A DNA stretch of 64,000 nucleotides from Dolomedes plantarius (lineage: Eukaryota > Arthropoda > Arachnida > Araneae > Dolomedidae): positions 203,122,161 to 203,186,160 of the forward strand of contig OU015490.1 in the NCBI GenBank assembly GCA_907164885.2. Direction: 5' to 3'. Positions 1 through 11,746 of this stretch are shown here, piece after piece; positions within the stretch are counted from its first letter, which is position 1; each line of letters opens with the position of its first letter. Under the pieces are notes generated by a model. The model had not been told where the DNA came from. It saw only the letters and a list, made by a program, of their open reading frames with translations, and searched no databases. The position numbers and the translations under genes are program-made.

Positions 1-289
1 AAAAACAAGGTCTATCTAAAGCATTTTTTAAAAAAATTATTTCAAATTATTTGGAGAGTTGAAAATTTGTTTATTAAAATAAATATATCAATTTATCATA
101 TACATAAAATTTGGAAAAAATGGGAGTAAATTGAAATAGTTACAAAGAGTCAAAAAGTATGAAAATATCCTTTATTTCCTCGACTTATTTATTATACCTT
201 CTTTATTATGCTCCGAGGAAATTATGCCTTATTTCCTCGGAGTCGTGAGTCCCCTTAAATAATTTAACAATTTTTAAAGTGGTATCTGA

Positions 290-1565
290 ATGTCAGTGAT
301 AACAATATATAGCCAACATCCCTGTCAAATCAAACGTGTTTAAAGTTTACTTTTAGAAACCGTAGCTTATGTCAACAGATTTACCAACTTTTGATGTAAG
401 AGGGAAAAAGTGTTTTGAGCTGTTACGTGCACAATGATAATGTTGGACATTGATAATTTATTAGATAATTAACTGAAAAAATGCCAATGATTTGTTAATC
501 TCTTCATTATACACTAGAACGTTAAAAATAATCAGAAAGCTCCTTATTTAAGAACAAATTTAACTTTTATGGGATTATTAAGAACTAGTTTAGTTTTAAA
601 TAAATTAACGATTTTAAGATCATCTAATATTGATCATAATCTAATATGTATCATATCTCCTAAAAAAAATTAAATGATAGCAAATTGTTCGAATACACGA
701 AAAGAAACAGAATGGCAGGAGAGAGACTTGCACTTATCGATAGACAAACAAAACAAACAAAATAAAAACTTGAGATCAATGGACAAATAAAAAAAAATAG
801 AAAGAAATATACGCCAATGTTAACTATGAGCATTAAAGTTCCTATCTAATCAAGTATGTTCAACTTTACTTACCGGAAATGTAATTTTATAGCAATTGAT
901 TTAATGACTTACACAAGAAGATAAATGGTTTTACGTTGTTACTTCGAATAAATGCAGAATTAACTGAAAGGAATGCACACTGATTACAAAATCGGGGCAA
1001 TGCATTCTTAATCCGATGGAAAGAATTAACTTTCTCAAATTAGTGTTCAGTTTGGAGATATAGCTAAGCTACATGTAGGACCAAAAGCATATTTTACTGA
1101 ATAGTTCTCTTTTTATGCGAAACTAATATCGGTAAGCATTAAAGAGTCCCAGAATCAGAGAGAGATAAAACGTTTCATTCATAAAACCACTACAGAATTA
1201 CACTTGTTAAGCATTTCTGGAAATATATATATAAAACACACCCTGAAATATATAAAAAATCAAATATTTATCATAACCATAGTTCTCTTTTTAGGAAGCT
1301 ATTATCGGTAAGCATTAAAGGATATTATCGGAAGCTATTAAAGAGTCCAAGAATCAGAGAGAGATAAAATGTTTCATTAATAAAACCACTACAGAACTTC
1401 ACTTGTTAAGCATTTCCGGAAATATATAAAACACACCCTGAAATATATATATATATATATATAAATCTAATATTTATCATATCCCCTAAATAAATTAAAT
1501 GATGGCAAATTGCTCGAATACCAGAAAAGAAACATAATGGCAGGTGAGAGACTTGCACTTATCAC
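290..1565. repeat. Block of degenerate local duplications
   Basis: Segments recur in order within this block. About 640-745 (words ATCATATCTCCTAAA, AGAGACTTGCACTTATC) matches 1465-1565. About 1105-1275 (GGTAAGCATTAAAGAGTCC, AGAATCAGAGAGAGATAAAA, CCACTACAGAA) matches 1285-1470. About 311-400 weakly matches 820-900. A short extra copy of the 'tatcggtaagcattaaag' word sits at 1305-1345. The pattern suggests successive tandem duplication of a several-hundred-bp unit followed by decay. No terminal inverted repeats or coding potential were seen. Bases 1-290 show nothing. Confidence 0.6.
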
Positions 1566-1569
1566 GCGA

Positions 1570-1800
1570 ACTGAGGAGGGGGTATTTATCTTTTCTTCTA
1601 ATCAACGATCAAGTGTTTTCGAGTGCAGTTCTGGGCAATAATTCCCCATAGTGTGGTCAACGGACTGCAACCGTTCTCAAAGGATTTAAACAGCTTGAAG
1701 AGCGGTATGCTCAAAAAATGATTCGTTTTTCCTCTCCAGTTTTACGACGTTAGGGTTGTAAATTTACGCCATTCTACGTGCGATGCAGCACGCCTTCAGA
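1570..1800. other. GC-richer unique island
   Basis: Repeat-free stretch, visibly richer in GC than its surroundings, without a convincing reading frame. It holds a Runt-type TGTGGT word near 1652. It could be regulatory DNA, but this rests on composition only. From 1800 to 2640 there is plain AT-rich DNA with A and T runs (for example 2129-2150) and no gene. Confidence 0.2.
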
Positions 1801-2640
1801 AAATAAGACGTAAGTGCTAAAAAAAAAAAAACCCAATGAAAACAACGTAAATACAACTGAAAATACCCACAAGAGATTACGGATGCATTGAAATTAATAA
1901 ATATGGCTATTGAGTTGAGTCTACTTTATTTCCTTTTATGTACCCATTTGTCTGGAAAAAATAATCCTGTTTTCGTTCTCATGTGAGAGGCGTGCTGCTT
2001 TAGGATGATTAATTTTGTTCTTTTATTCCGTGCTACAGTCGGTTGGTTGTTCATTCATGAGTTCGACAAAGTTAGATTTATTATATAACTGAAGATTCTG
2101 GAGATGTTGAATTCCCATTCAATTTTTTTTTTTTTTTTTTACTCAAAAAGTAACTGATTTTGAACTAAGCTGTAGTTGTATATGAATTAAAATCTTTTAA
2201 AAGATTTCTTATCTAGAGTCAGTTTTAGTTGTTACACATTATATAGATTTACCGAATGGTAGGGATGGAATTTAGTATATATTGTACAATATAAGGTGTT
2301 TGAATTAATCTACGAATTTCATCCCTATTTTAGACATTTTCTAGTATAATTTACAGTAATTTCGCACTTGGTATGTTTTCCGTGAAGCGTACATTTGAAC
2401 CTAGCATTGCCTTGTAGCCCACAACAAAAGGAAAACCTAGATCTAAGGTTGTTAGATTTCCTGGATAGGCATATTTTCGCTAATTTTCCTCAATATTCTA
2501 ATAAATTGAGACTTCTTTTCTATCTTTTACGTAAACAACCTACATTTATCTATTTATCAACTAATATCAGTTTTACAGAAACAGTCCACTGGCAGGGCTT
2601 CGGTAGATAACGGGCTAATATATTAATATAGTATATAAAA

Positions 2641-2682
2641 ATACACACACACACACACAAAACATATATATATATATATAAA
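2641..2682. repeat. (AC)n followed by (TA)n microsatellite
   Basis: Alternating CA for about 20 bp and then TA for about 18 bp, directly bordering the dispersed repeat that starts at about 2683. Confidence 0.9.
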
Positions 2683-2841
2683 ACAATCCATTGGTTTTTA
2701 TACAGTATCGGCACCGCTGATGAAGAGATGCTGTCAAAAACCTATTTATCACTTATCATGTTTTTAGTTCCTGGCTCTAGTAGTTTTGAGCATATACTGG
2801 TTTTTCACTTTCAACTTTGTCTTATATATATATATGTTTAT
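2683..2841 (+). repeat. Dispersed repeat R1, copy 1 (uninterrupted)
   Basis: Begins AAACAATCCATTGG, continues ACCGCTGATGAAGA and TTCCTGGCT, and ends at a (TA)n tract. The same sequence recurs at 4642-4669 plus 5756-5880, where a Helitron splits it. This copy keeps the joined site ACAGTATCGGCACC and so acts as the paralogous empty site. The class of R1 is unknown; no coding potential or terminal repeats were identified. Confidence 0.7.
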
Positions 2842-2846
2842 GTATA

Positions 2847-4132
2847 CAGGTGATTATCAAAATAATGGAAACACTAAAAAACATCATGAAAACCTTTATG
2901 AATACGGCGCAGGATCACCTTTGTGATGTAATACCACCTGATTCACCTTAGAATTGGATTATACAAGTCATGAATAGTGGTTAAGAATATATTATACCAT
3001 TCTTCAGGGAAAAACAATGGAAGTTCCTGTAGAGATGCTGTGGCGGATATCGATGCCTGGATCTATCCGCTTATACAGTTCACGGTGGTTGGATAATATA
3101 TAGTCGGGGTGGGGGGGTGGGGTGGTTGTACAGGGCAAGATAAGATATTTGACTTTTTTATCACGCTCTTCAAACCAACACTTGATAGATTTAGCTGTAT
3201 GTATATGGGGATTATCATCCTGGAGAACGTCATCTCCTGCAAGAAACAATGTTTGCACCATAGAATGGACTAGTGAGCTAAAATTTTGGCATAGTCCTTC
3301 CCATTCAATCTCCCTGTTAGGGTTACACTAGGGCCTGAAGAAAACCATGAGATGCCATCCCAAACCCTGATAGATCTACCTCCATGATTGATAGTTTAGA
3401 TGAGACAGCCAGAATCTTACGCTTCTGTAGGTGTTCTCCAGGCAAACGCACGTTCTGTTGTGTGGAACAATGTGAATAATTTTTCATCTGACCAAATGCT
3501 GTTTTTCGACATATTTCTCGACCAGGATTTGCGCTCGTGGCATCATTGTGGACGATATTTTATATTGGCATCGATTACAAGTGGCTTGGGAATAGCTACT
3601 ATTCCGTAAATGCTTTGTTTGTGAAGTTCCTTTGTACCTCTAATGGTTGATACCGGAACATGCAGATGCAGACTGAGCTCTTCGGTCATTTCGGTTGCAA
3701 TTGTTTTCTTTCTTCATGGCGCAATCCGCTTCAATACCTCGTTCGTTTCTTTCACTCAGCTTTCCCTTTCGTCCACTATTCTGTTTGGCAAAGGATGTTT
3801 TTCAGTGCACTCTGTATGCTATCATGACTTTCGATAGCATAGCTCGAAAGAAACCCATTAGCCTGGGGGTTGCAGTAACAGATACTCTAAATTAAACGCG
3901 CTCCAACAATTTGCCCTTTTCGCAAGGTCTACAAGATTTCACATTTTACGATGTTCCCCCCAAAAGCACGATGCCCTAAGTTTCATTACTGCTACCTGAT
4001 AATATATAAGTACAAACACAATATTATATAAAAAATTACCGGTGGCCAGATTTGTTTTTTAAGGAATACGAAGCACATTCACAAATACCACTAATATTGA
4101 TTGGTGTTTCCATTATTTTTATAACCACCTGT
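2847..4132 (-). mobile_element. Tc1/mariner-family element, degenerate
   Basis: The ends are inverted repeats of about 28 bp: left CAGGTGATTATCAAAATAAT, right (reverse strand) CAGGTGGTTATAAAAATAAT, both continuing GGAAACAC. Both ends abut TA dinucleotides, the Tc1/mariner target duplication. The length of about 1.29 kb is normal for the superfamily. The transposase is on the minus strand and broken. The right end runs into (TA)n at 4133-4154, so the exact outer base is uncertain by about 2 bp. Confidence 0.85.
3004..3960 (-). pseudogene. Tc1-like transposase remnant
   Basis: Read on the minus strand, 3261 to 3004 encodes QDDNPHIHTAKSIKCWF. This matches the conserved Tc1 block around the second catalytic aspartate (the usual form is QQDNDPKHT followed by W). 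A short way on, the expected SPDLNPIE block is replaced by a proline-rich HPDY stretch from a G-rich tract, so the third catalytic residue is not recognisable. Upstream on the minus strand (about 3950-3780) a fragment reading GKLLERV resembles the N-terminal helix-turn-helix region, but stops and frame changes separate it from the rest. The intact protein would be about 340 residues and would cut and paste DNA at TA sites. This copy cannot encode it. The plus-strand open frames over 3122-3895 are shadows. Confidence 0.75.
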
Positions 4133-4154
4133 GTATATATATATATATATATAT

Positions 4155-4640
4155 TATAGACTTGAAAGCTGTGCTAACTCGTAATAATTACCCAGTAAGT
4201 CTATCCAAAAACATAATTGGTTGTTTTTGTTTTAATGAATAGTTTGTTCTGTTGCATTAATATGTTAAACATAACAATAGGTTAAAATAGAAATAATAAC
4301 TACTAAAAATAAAAAAATAAAAATCATAAGTAAAATAAAATAATAATAAAATTAACTCATAGTAGCGAAAATAACTAAATAATTAAAGGAATAATAGTCT
4401 TAAAATTCGGTAACCTAAGTAAGTCTGTAACTGAGTTTCCACTACCTCAATGGTTGCAAGTTTTATGACGTCAGTCATCTTGCGGTTACAAGTTCTTAAC
4501 TTCCACTCTGACTAGCGCCAGGCTTGGTGTTCTTTGGTTTAGTACTTTTATTCAAACTTAATTCATTTATTAATCAATTCTTCTGTTAATAATGGATTGT
4601 ACGGTGTCTGAGTGTGTTTATTTAATAGATCATACTCATC
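4155..4640. other. AT-rich spacer, nothing recognised
   Basis: Low-complexity A/T-rich DNA (4270-4400) followed by a slightly GC-richer stretch (4420-4540). No gene, inverted repeat or match to other repeats in the window was seen. Confidence 0.5.
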
Positions 4641-4641
4641 A

Positions 4642-5874
4642 GAAACAATCCATTGGTTTTTAGACAGTACTAGCTGTACCCGTCCCGGCGTTGCTCGGGT
4701 AATATAATTACCAATTTTTTAGTAGCCTTAACCCTTTGTTAATGGGCGTCGCTGTCATCCTTTTCCTCACCACGATACATTATTTTACCCATATAAATTT
4801 AATCCTTTCTGGCACATTTTGGCAAAATTTTTGACATAGGATTACTAATCGAATATCACTGCAATAGTAATCGATTTCCTTGAAAGCGAATATATCACAT
4901 CCTCCACATGCTGAAATTCTTTGAAATCTTCATAGATTTTTTCCACAAATACACCACAAATTATATGATATTAACTAAGTGTTGGCCAAAAAAATTACGG
5001 CATTACTAAATGTGATTTTTTAATCGATTATCACTGCAATAGTAATCGATTTCCTTTAACCACCCAATCCCTCATAGAAAACAAACGCCCCAACACATCA
5101 CGTGCATGACGTCGAAAAAGTCACGCCTATTTTCACCCGCTTTACCTTTGTCCGGAAATGAAGAACGAAATCTCCAAAATGAGATTTCTTGCAAGAGTTT
5201 CCGAATCATAAAATAAATTATTAAAAAATAACTACAATTTGTAAATTAATTTTGGTTCTGGCTTTCGAAACTGTGATGTCTAGGGTCTCTGAGATAAAAA
5301 TTTTGTAAAAATGTAACGACATTTACGTATCGATTCGACAATTTGGAAAAAAGGGTCACGGACAAAATCGCGTTTTTTTCCGAAAAACGGGTGCGTACAG
5401 GCGATCGAAAAAAAATCACAATTAATCGATAAATTAAGACAGACAATTTTAATTGTGATTTCCGTATAGTGTCATCTTTCCCGTATAGGCTCGTCCGAAA
5501 AAAAAATTCTTGGACGGATACGTTAGGATTTATGGAGCTTTCACTCGTCCGGGAGCTCCAAATCGCGACTAAATATTTAATTACGGAAAATCTAATTAAA
5601 AAATCGAAAAAAGGGCTTCGAGGTGCATAATGAGACCTCGGGAGGCATCTTCGTGTCGAATCTCAAGACTGTCCGACCTACCGTCTTTGCGCTGCGCCGC
5701 GAGCAGACAAAAACTCGGTCGCACACACACAGACTTTGCCTTTTATATATAAAGATTGACACCGCTGATGAAGAAATGCTGTCAAAAACCTTATTCATAC
5801 TTTTCTTTACATGTTGTTTGTTCCTGGCTGCAAGTAGCTTTAGAGCTATTACTGATTTTCTCTTTCATCTTATT

Positions 5875-5880
<6 letters not shown>
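4642..5880 (+). repeat. Dispersed repeat R1, copy 2, split by a Helitron
   Basis: The left part 4642-4669 (AAACAATCCATTGG to GACAGTA) and right part 5756-5880 (TTGACACCGCTGATGAAGAA onward) together match R1 copy 1 at 2683-2841 in the same order. Everything between is the minus-strand Helitron. A (TA)n tract follows at 5876-5915, as at the end of copy 1. Confidence 0.75.
4670..5755 (-). mobile_element. Non-autonomous Helitron (family H2)
   Basis: On the minus strand it starts TCTTTATATATAAAAGGC and ends CGGGACGGGTACAGCTAG, giving the expected 5' TC and 3' CTAG, with a GC-rich inverted word CCCG...CGGG just before the end. It sits between host A and host T with no target duplication. The undisturbed R1 copy at 2683 confirms this insertion site. 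There is no Rep/helicase frame, so movement would need a partner enzyme. Inside, 'CACTGCAATAGTAATCGATTT' -like sequence occurs twice (about 4857-4877 and 5030-5050). Confidence 0.85.

Positions 5881-5915
<35 letters not shown>
5876..5915. repeat. (TA)n microsatellite
   Basis: About 40 bp of alternating TA at the right end of R1 copy 2. Confidence 0.95.
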
Positions 5916-5920
<5 letters not shown>

Positions 5921-5929
5921 CCCTCTGAA

Positions 5930-7895
5930 AGAAGTGGAAAATCGGTGTCCTTGATAAAAGGAAATCTGTGGATTTTTGAATTCTTATCTCTGTTCTTGAT
6001 TCTTCAATGTATGATTAAACTGCGTTATTTCAATGTCCTTTTGATTCACTAGAAGGTACTACGGCTAAAGATATTGACAATTTTAAGCATACCCTGAAAA
6101 AACGTCTTCCCGAAGATCTCGTAATTTCTCCTTAATGGTTTCTATATCCGTTGGAAACCACAGCACATCGCCTGTCAACAATGTTCCAAGTTAATACATC
6201 CTTGAAAAAGTTTCAAAATTAATTCAACCTTGACAATGCGTATTCTTCATATTGTCATATTTTTCTTAAACATTATAGCCAATTAAGGTGTAGCTAACAG
6301 CGCACTGATCGTGTATATTCTTGAGGCAAAATGTCCGTATTAACTCTGCGCAAACCAATTTTAAAACCCTAGATTTTAAAGGTAATATTTTACCTTGAAA
6401 TTTTCATGTAATGATGGTGGGAACGTGTTGTTATTCGGGCATGATTTACTACCGTTTCAAAGCTGTAAACACAATCTTGGACTTCTAAAATTTGAGCTTA
6501 AAAATATACTGCAGTGGGTTCCTTCTCACTATATAGTAGTGTTTATAGTAACGAGATGGCCTATATCTTTGACGACGAAGTTTACAGATATTTGAGTATT
6601 TTCAAAAGACACAATAGCTTATTAAACATTTGTGAGAATTGTTTAAAAAATTATAAAAAAAAGGTTGTTTGAAAAGATTAATTATAAAAACTGGTAGTTT
6701 ACTCTTGATAGAATTCCAAATTACCTTGATAAAGTTGGTTGGAAACTAGGCATGACTGTGGGGCTAATTACTACATATTCCTATTTAAAATCTTTTCTAT
6801 CCCAAACTACATTTCATGTAAAGTTTGGTGTATAATGGATGCAGGGCATCTTTTATTCTGGCGAGGTAAAACTGATAAGACTACCTGAGAATATTTATAA
6901 TAAACACTAGCGGGTCAGAAAGCGGCTTCGAGCTATACAGATTAGTTGACTCTAACGAACTACAAAACTGTGACTTTTAGCAATTTTGAGCTTCTTTAAC
7001 AATTATTGGAAGTTTTATTTATATTTTTTTATGCTTTTATGCGTGTGTTCTTCTCTGGTTAGTGCTCTGTGTGTTTATACCCAATAGCGAATAATTTTTA
7101 CCAAGGGCTACTGCACGTATATACAACGTGGAAACTTTTCAAGTGAACTTGGTGTTGTTGATTTTACCTAAATTTCCTGAATTGATATCTCACAGGATCA
7201 CGAAAATTCAGTGCTCCTAAGAAAATCTATAGAAAGAATGTGACATATTTTGGTTTTTGTTAAACTTCTCAACGCATATGTTGCATCATTCAAAAGATAA
7301 AATTTTTGAGGATTATGCTATATAGAATGTATATACGTTTATTTTATATATACGTTTATCATCCAAATGCATGCCTACTTACACATTGCCTCCATCTGTT
7401 TAATGTATATCATTTTTTTTGACTATTTGGCAAGCTAAAACGTTAACTTTCACTTAATCCCTCAATACCTCAAAAAGACCACAGATAGTAACAAATATGT
7501 ATATATCAGAGAATAATATTAACCACAATAACTAATGCCGTGGGTTAAAACCTAGCATTATTTCAATCTCTAGAGCAAAGTGCATGAAATTTATTCCTCT
7601 GTAGGAAGTTAATACATCTTATCCTTAATATCTTACATATACTCTTTTTATGTATTTTATAAAAATCTGAATATTTGAAAACGCTTTCAGAATACTTCAC
7701 GCATCAGTTGCAAAGTTCTCTGAAAAGTATGAATATTACCGTTTGGGTTGTCATTTCCTCCTTTGATTGTAAAACAGTTTTCATTCACAGTTTGTGACAT
7801 TGTTAAACATGCAGCTTCGCTCTCTCGTCAGCCCGCCTAGAGGGTGAACGTAGAGAATTCATGGCAGAATCGTAGACCATTTTGCCGTTTACATA
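5930..7895. other. Unique AT-rich DNA, no gene seen
   Basis: No long frame, no recognisable protein fragment and no match to other repeats here. Short open frames (for example 6395-6595) look like chance. Confidence 0.5.
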
Positions 7896-8099
7896 TAACC
7901 ATTGCTTTGGGCCGGATTAAGGAATGGGCTTAGCCCAGGGGCCTCGGCCATCTCCCAGCGTCGCTTGACTCACGTTGGGAGGCCTCGAGAAGATAGAGAA
8001 AAGCCAAAATTGAATTCAGCCAAAAGCATGGATCTCTAAAGGTTCTTGTATCTACACCCTTGTCACAGACAACGGGTTAACTTCTTCAGTTCATAAAGT

Positions 8100-8400
8100 T
8101 GAAATTACCCTGGGGATTTACATGTACTTGATGATAACGAATGTGACCAGAGAAAGAAGTTTCTTCAAGATGAAACATTTGAAGATTGCATACAGATCGA
8201 CAATAGCACAAAGGACACTCAAGAGACTTGCTCTTTTGACAACTGAAAATGATATTCTACAGGACTTACAATTTACCGATATTTTACTGTATCATCGAAA
8301 GAGGGGGGGGGCGTAATATCTTGAATCTTACCGATATTTTAGAGAAATTTGCTAAGAAATTACGCAAAGCAAATGCTCAAATTTTTATTGTTGTTAATCA
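8100..8400 (+). pseudogene. hAT transposase C-terminal fragment (ZMYM1-like)
   Basis: The frame around 8122-8316 contains TRERSFFKMKHLKIAYRST followed by LKRLALLTTENDI. This matches the conserved C-terminal dimerisation region of hAT transposases of the ZMYM1/TTF-type group, where ERSFSKLK, LRSTM and RLxxLALLSIE are usual. It then runs into a G8 tract (8302-8309), and the likely continuation, KFAKKLRKA, lies in another frame at about 8346-8380, so a frameshift probably lies in the G tract. The N-terminal BED finger and catalytic core are missing. The fragment is dead as an enzyme. Confidence 0.75.
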
Positions 8401-8455
8401 CGTAAGAATAAATTTAATTTTTGTTTTTAACTTTTTTTTTTGCTTTTTAAAAATA

Positions 8456-8685
8456 CGGAGTGGGGCAAAAGTCGCTTGACACTAGCAGTTATTAGTCTCT
8501 TCGGTGGATGGCTAGAGAACTAGCAATGTGCAGAATCAGTAAACAGCAATAATAACTAAAACAACAATAATGGGTCACGTAATTGCAATGCACAAAGCTG
8601 CTTCTATATAAAAAAATGAGAATATATAAAGACGTAGTAGGAATACTAAAATAAACATTTGTCAAGCGACTTATGCCCAATCTGA
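8456..8685. mobile_element. TA-flanked MITE nested in the hAT remnant
   Basis: Inverted ends share GGGGCAAAAGTCGCTTGACA (left) and TGGGCATAAGTCGCTTGACA (right, reverse strand). TA dinucleotides at 8454-8455 and 8686-8687 fit a Tc1/mariner-type target. No coding capacity (230 bp). Confidence 0.75.
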
Positions 8686-8749
8686 TATTACTGGAGGCCT
8701 CAAAGTACCATAGTTCAGAGGTCTACAATGTCTTAATCCGGTCCTGCTG

Positions 8750-9640
8750 TTGCCCAAGAGCGTCACGTGGAGGTAGGTCTACTTTGCTTCTGTGAGCATG
8801 AGAGAGAATCGACGTAGCTAGGGGTTAAGTGACCCCCAGCTACATCGGTTGATAAGTATCGGATGACAAATATTATAACAAAATATTACTATGTTCGTAG
8901 CACGTACTGTCCGAAATTTGCTAACATTTCTTTAAGAGAAATTTTTAAAGTATTACTTTGGGCCACTTCATGCAATATTTTTAACAGAGATTTGTTAGAA
9001 ATGAAATATTAAAATCCCATCTTTATATTTTACAGATGCGGGAGACTACTCTCTCTGTTTCAAAGTTTATTTTAGCTGAAAGAAAATCACTTTCGCTGAT
9101 CTAATTAATCAGTAGTTAATTTAACATTCTTTCTTAATATTTTTGATTTTTGTAGTTTACTGCTATATTAAAATTATGCAATTTTTTCTAAATGAATATG
9201 GTTATCTTTACACAACATCATTTTATGAAATTTAGTAAATTTGTTACCTGCTGATACATTCGTTTTATCTCTCACTGATGGCCGTGATCCAAATTGCTTC
9301 TTTCATTCTGTAATCATGTCAGCCTCAATAGCGCACCCACGAAAGAAGCTAAAGGTATGGTAGTGCATGGTACAAGTACTTTTATTGAATCTTCAAACGA
9401 AAACTACCAGATTCAAAATATTAGTCAAAAACCGACCTTCTTAAAAATAATTACTTTACAATTCATTTTATTAATTTTTTAACATATCCCTCCATTAAGA
9501 ATCTAGTAACAGTTAAGGTTTCACCTCCAGCAAAAAGAATGCACGAAACCATTAAACACATCTAATAAGCTATTCCACAGAACTCTATAAATTATCAGTT
9601 GTCTTTCGAGTCCCATATATATTTATATATTTTCCTATTT
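8750..9640. other. Unique AT-rich DNA, no gene seen
   Basis: No protein fragment or repeat match recognised. The 62-codon frame at 9294-9482 resembles nothing known to me. Confidence 0.45.
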
Positions 9641-9649
9641 GAAATTCAT

Positions 9650-10110
9650 CACTCTGGCTATCAATGTAACCCAAACGCTCTTAAGGTACTTGATTAGCAG
9701 CTACAACACGATTTCTCTTCTATTGGGCCATAAATTCGGAATCTACAAACTTAGAAAAAAAGGCATTTTGCCACAGGCAGGCCAAGTTTAACCCATCTTG
9801 CAGTGTCGCAACAATGTTACCAAAGGCACTATAAATTAACAGCCTTCCCTGTCATGAAATATCGACCCAGGAGTGAAATCAATTTATGATTAGGAGAAGT
9901 GCTTCTTGCTGATCTGATGAACTTGCAGAACTCTAATTGAATGGCTCCCTAAGGGCTCGATGTTGAGATTACTGCAATGAATACTTCTGTCCTATTTCAA
10001 AGAGTGATCCGCTGACCCGACTCGTGAAGTCCAAGACACAGCTGCTAGAATAATGCTCAGCACAGTAAACGTTTAAAATGTCTGTAGTGTTAGGCACCTT
10101 CAGTGACCTT
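9650..10110. other. GC-richer unique island
   Basis: Compact stretch with higher GC, no coding sense and no match to repeats here. It includes homeodomain-like words (TTTATGATTA near 9882). Possible cis-regulatory DNA, judged by composition only. 10110-10780 is plain AT-rich DNA. Confidence 0.2.
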
Positions 10111-10786
10111 TCAGAGATAGATGGGATCAAATGTTAATATTGCATATTTGTTTTTTAATTCTTCTTTGGGATCAATAAGAGATAACGCTTGGCAAATATG
10201 CAGCTAATTTTCTCATTACTTTATTTATAACTGTCTAGAAGGAAATATAAACTGCATGTGTATACAATTAATGTATTTTTTATGTTTTTTCCCATTATTA
10301 GTCTATTTGTAAACTAAGAGATATATAAAACTGTGGTTTGTATGCTTAAGCAACCAACTTAATTTAAACCAGGAATCTTTTGATAATAATGCGGGTTCAT
10401 GAGACATACTTAATAGCAAAGTGGTTCATAACACGACCCCAACTTCGGCTTGACAAGGTTCTTGACTTGTACGGGCTCTACGTATCAGAAAATGTATATT
10501 AAAATAGATTCAGACGTTTTGTTTAAAAAAGATCAGGCTGAAAGGTTTATAAAGTTAATTTGAATGGACTTTGTTCTAAGAACTATGGTAAATTTTGTGA
10601 TAATTAGAATAGATTAAAAATTCAAAACATATTCACACATGGAGCTTTAAGTAACAAACTGCTCCAGACTTGATGGATGTTGATTTCGCTAAAACTCAAA
10701 ATCAACATAGCTAGAGCGGGTTTTAGGGGCTTTATTTAAAAAAAAAGTTGAAATTTATCTTTATCCGGTTTAGGTTTTCAGAAGAT

Positions 10787-10835
10787 TTTATGCTTGGGTC
10801 ATACATACAGTAGTTTTGTATGACCCTTGCATAAA
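10787..10835. repeat. Short near-perfect hairpin
   Basis: Arms of 18 bp, TTTATGCTTGGGTCATAC and GTATGACCCTTGCATAAA, pair with two mismatches around a 13-base loop. Isolated, with no copy seen elsewhere in the window. It could be a tiny MITE, a structural hairpin or chance. From 10840 to 11170 nothing else was seen. Confidence 0.7.
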
Positions 10836-11174
10836 AATACTACTTACTCCACAGGACAATTCAAATAAGGGTTCTTATATACTTCAAGACAGTTAATTAA
10901 AATTTGTAACATAAATCTACTGTTAATGACACGAATATATAACAGCTTATTAAGTGATGTAAGAAATATTTGATCTTTGATTTTTCCAAGAAATTCTTTC
11001 AGAAACTTTAGTTTCTTTTTATCCAAGGTGAATCTATTATTTTGTCAAATTTCCTTAGAAATAACAGTAACATTTCAAACATTTTAAAAAGGTGGTATTT
11101 AATATATAATAGAGTTTTCAAAGAAATCACATAATATAAGCGTTCAGTTGTCTTAGGACAGACAGTTTAATGGT

Positions 11175-11499
11175 CTAAAAGAACTTATTCCTGTTTCAAC
11201 TAATTCTGACGATCAATAACTTAGGTGTTACCACCATCAAATACTGCTGAGGACAGTTGCACGCACTACTCTTTTTTGGCTCTAGAGAACTGATTCCCGT
11301 TTCAACTAATTCTGACAATCAATGACTAAGGTGTTACCACCATCAAATACTGCTGAGGACAATTGCGTGCACTACTCTTTTTTGGCTCTAAATAACTGAT
11401 TCCCGTTTCACCTAATTCTGACAATCATTGACCCAGGTGTTACCACCATCAAATACTGCTGAGGAGAGTTGCTTGCACTACTCTTTTTTGGCTTTAAAC
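11175..11499. repeat. Tandem array, 3 x about 106 bp
   Basis: Three successive units carry TTACCACCATCAAATACTGC, GCACTACTCTTTTTTGGCT and TTTCA(A/C)CTAATTCTGAC. The first two unit starts are 106 bp apart, the third slightly shorter. Units differ by about 5-10%. No coding sense. Confidence 0.9.
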
Positions 11500-11746
11500 G
11501 TTAGTACAAACACACTTTCTCGTAGAAAAGTGCTCTTGCGGAGTAAACCTAATCAAATTAACTCAAATTATTCATGCTAGCTCAAAGTAGAATAATGTTT
11601 AAAACAGACTTTAGCTATTTTGAAGTCATTGCAATTGTAAAAGGAGGAAAAGTGGAGTCGTAAATCTATATTTTTTATCTTTTTAAAATAGTTTAGGCGT
11701 TTATAATAGTCACCGATTCCCTGTAAAAGTATTTTTCCCTTTAGAC

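Larger units (their letters stand above)
7907..8746 (+). mobile_element. hAT-family transposon remnant
   Basis: Terminal inverted repeats read TTGGGCCGGATTAAG on the left and CAGGACCGGATTAAG on the right (reverse strand). The flanking 8-mers CCATTGCT and CTGTTGCC agree at 5 of 8 positions and differ only by transitions, consistent with an old 8 bp target duplication. The body carries the C-terminal end of a hAT transposase and a nested MITE. At about 840 bp it is internally deleted (full hAT elements are 2.5-4 kb). Confidence 0.7.

Noticed and set aside
3104..3128. G-rich tract able to form a quadruplex
   Set aside because: It lies in a decayed Tc1 transposase where the proline codons on the other strand are probably expanded simple repeat. 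No sign of function.
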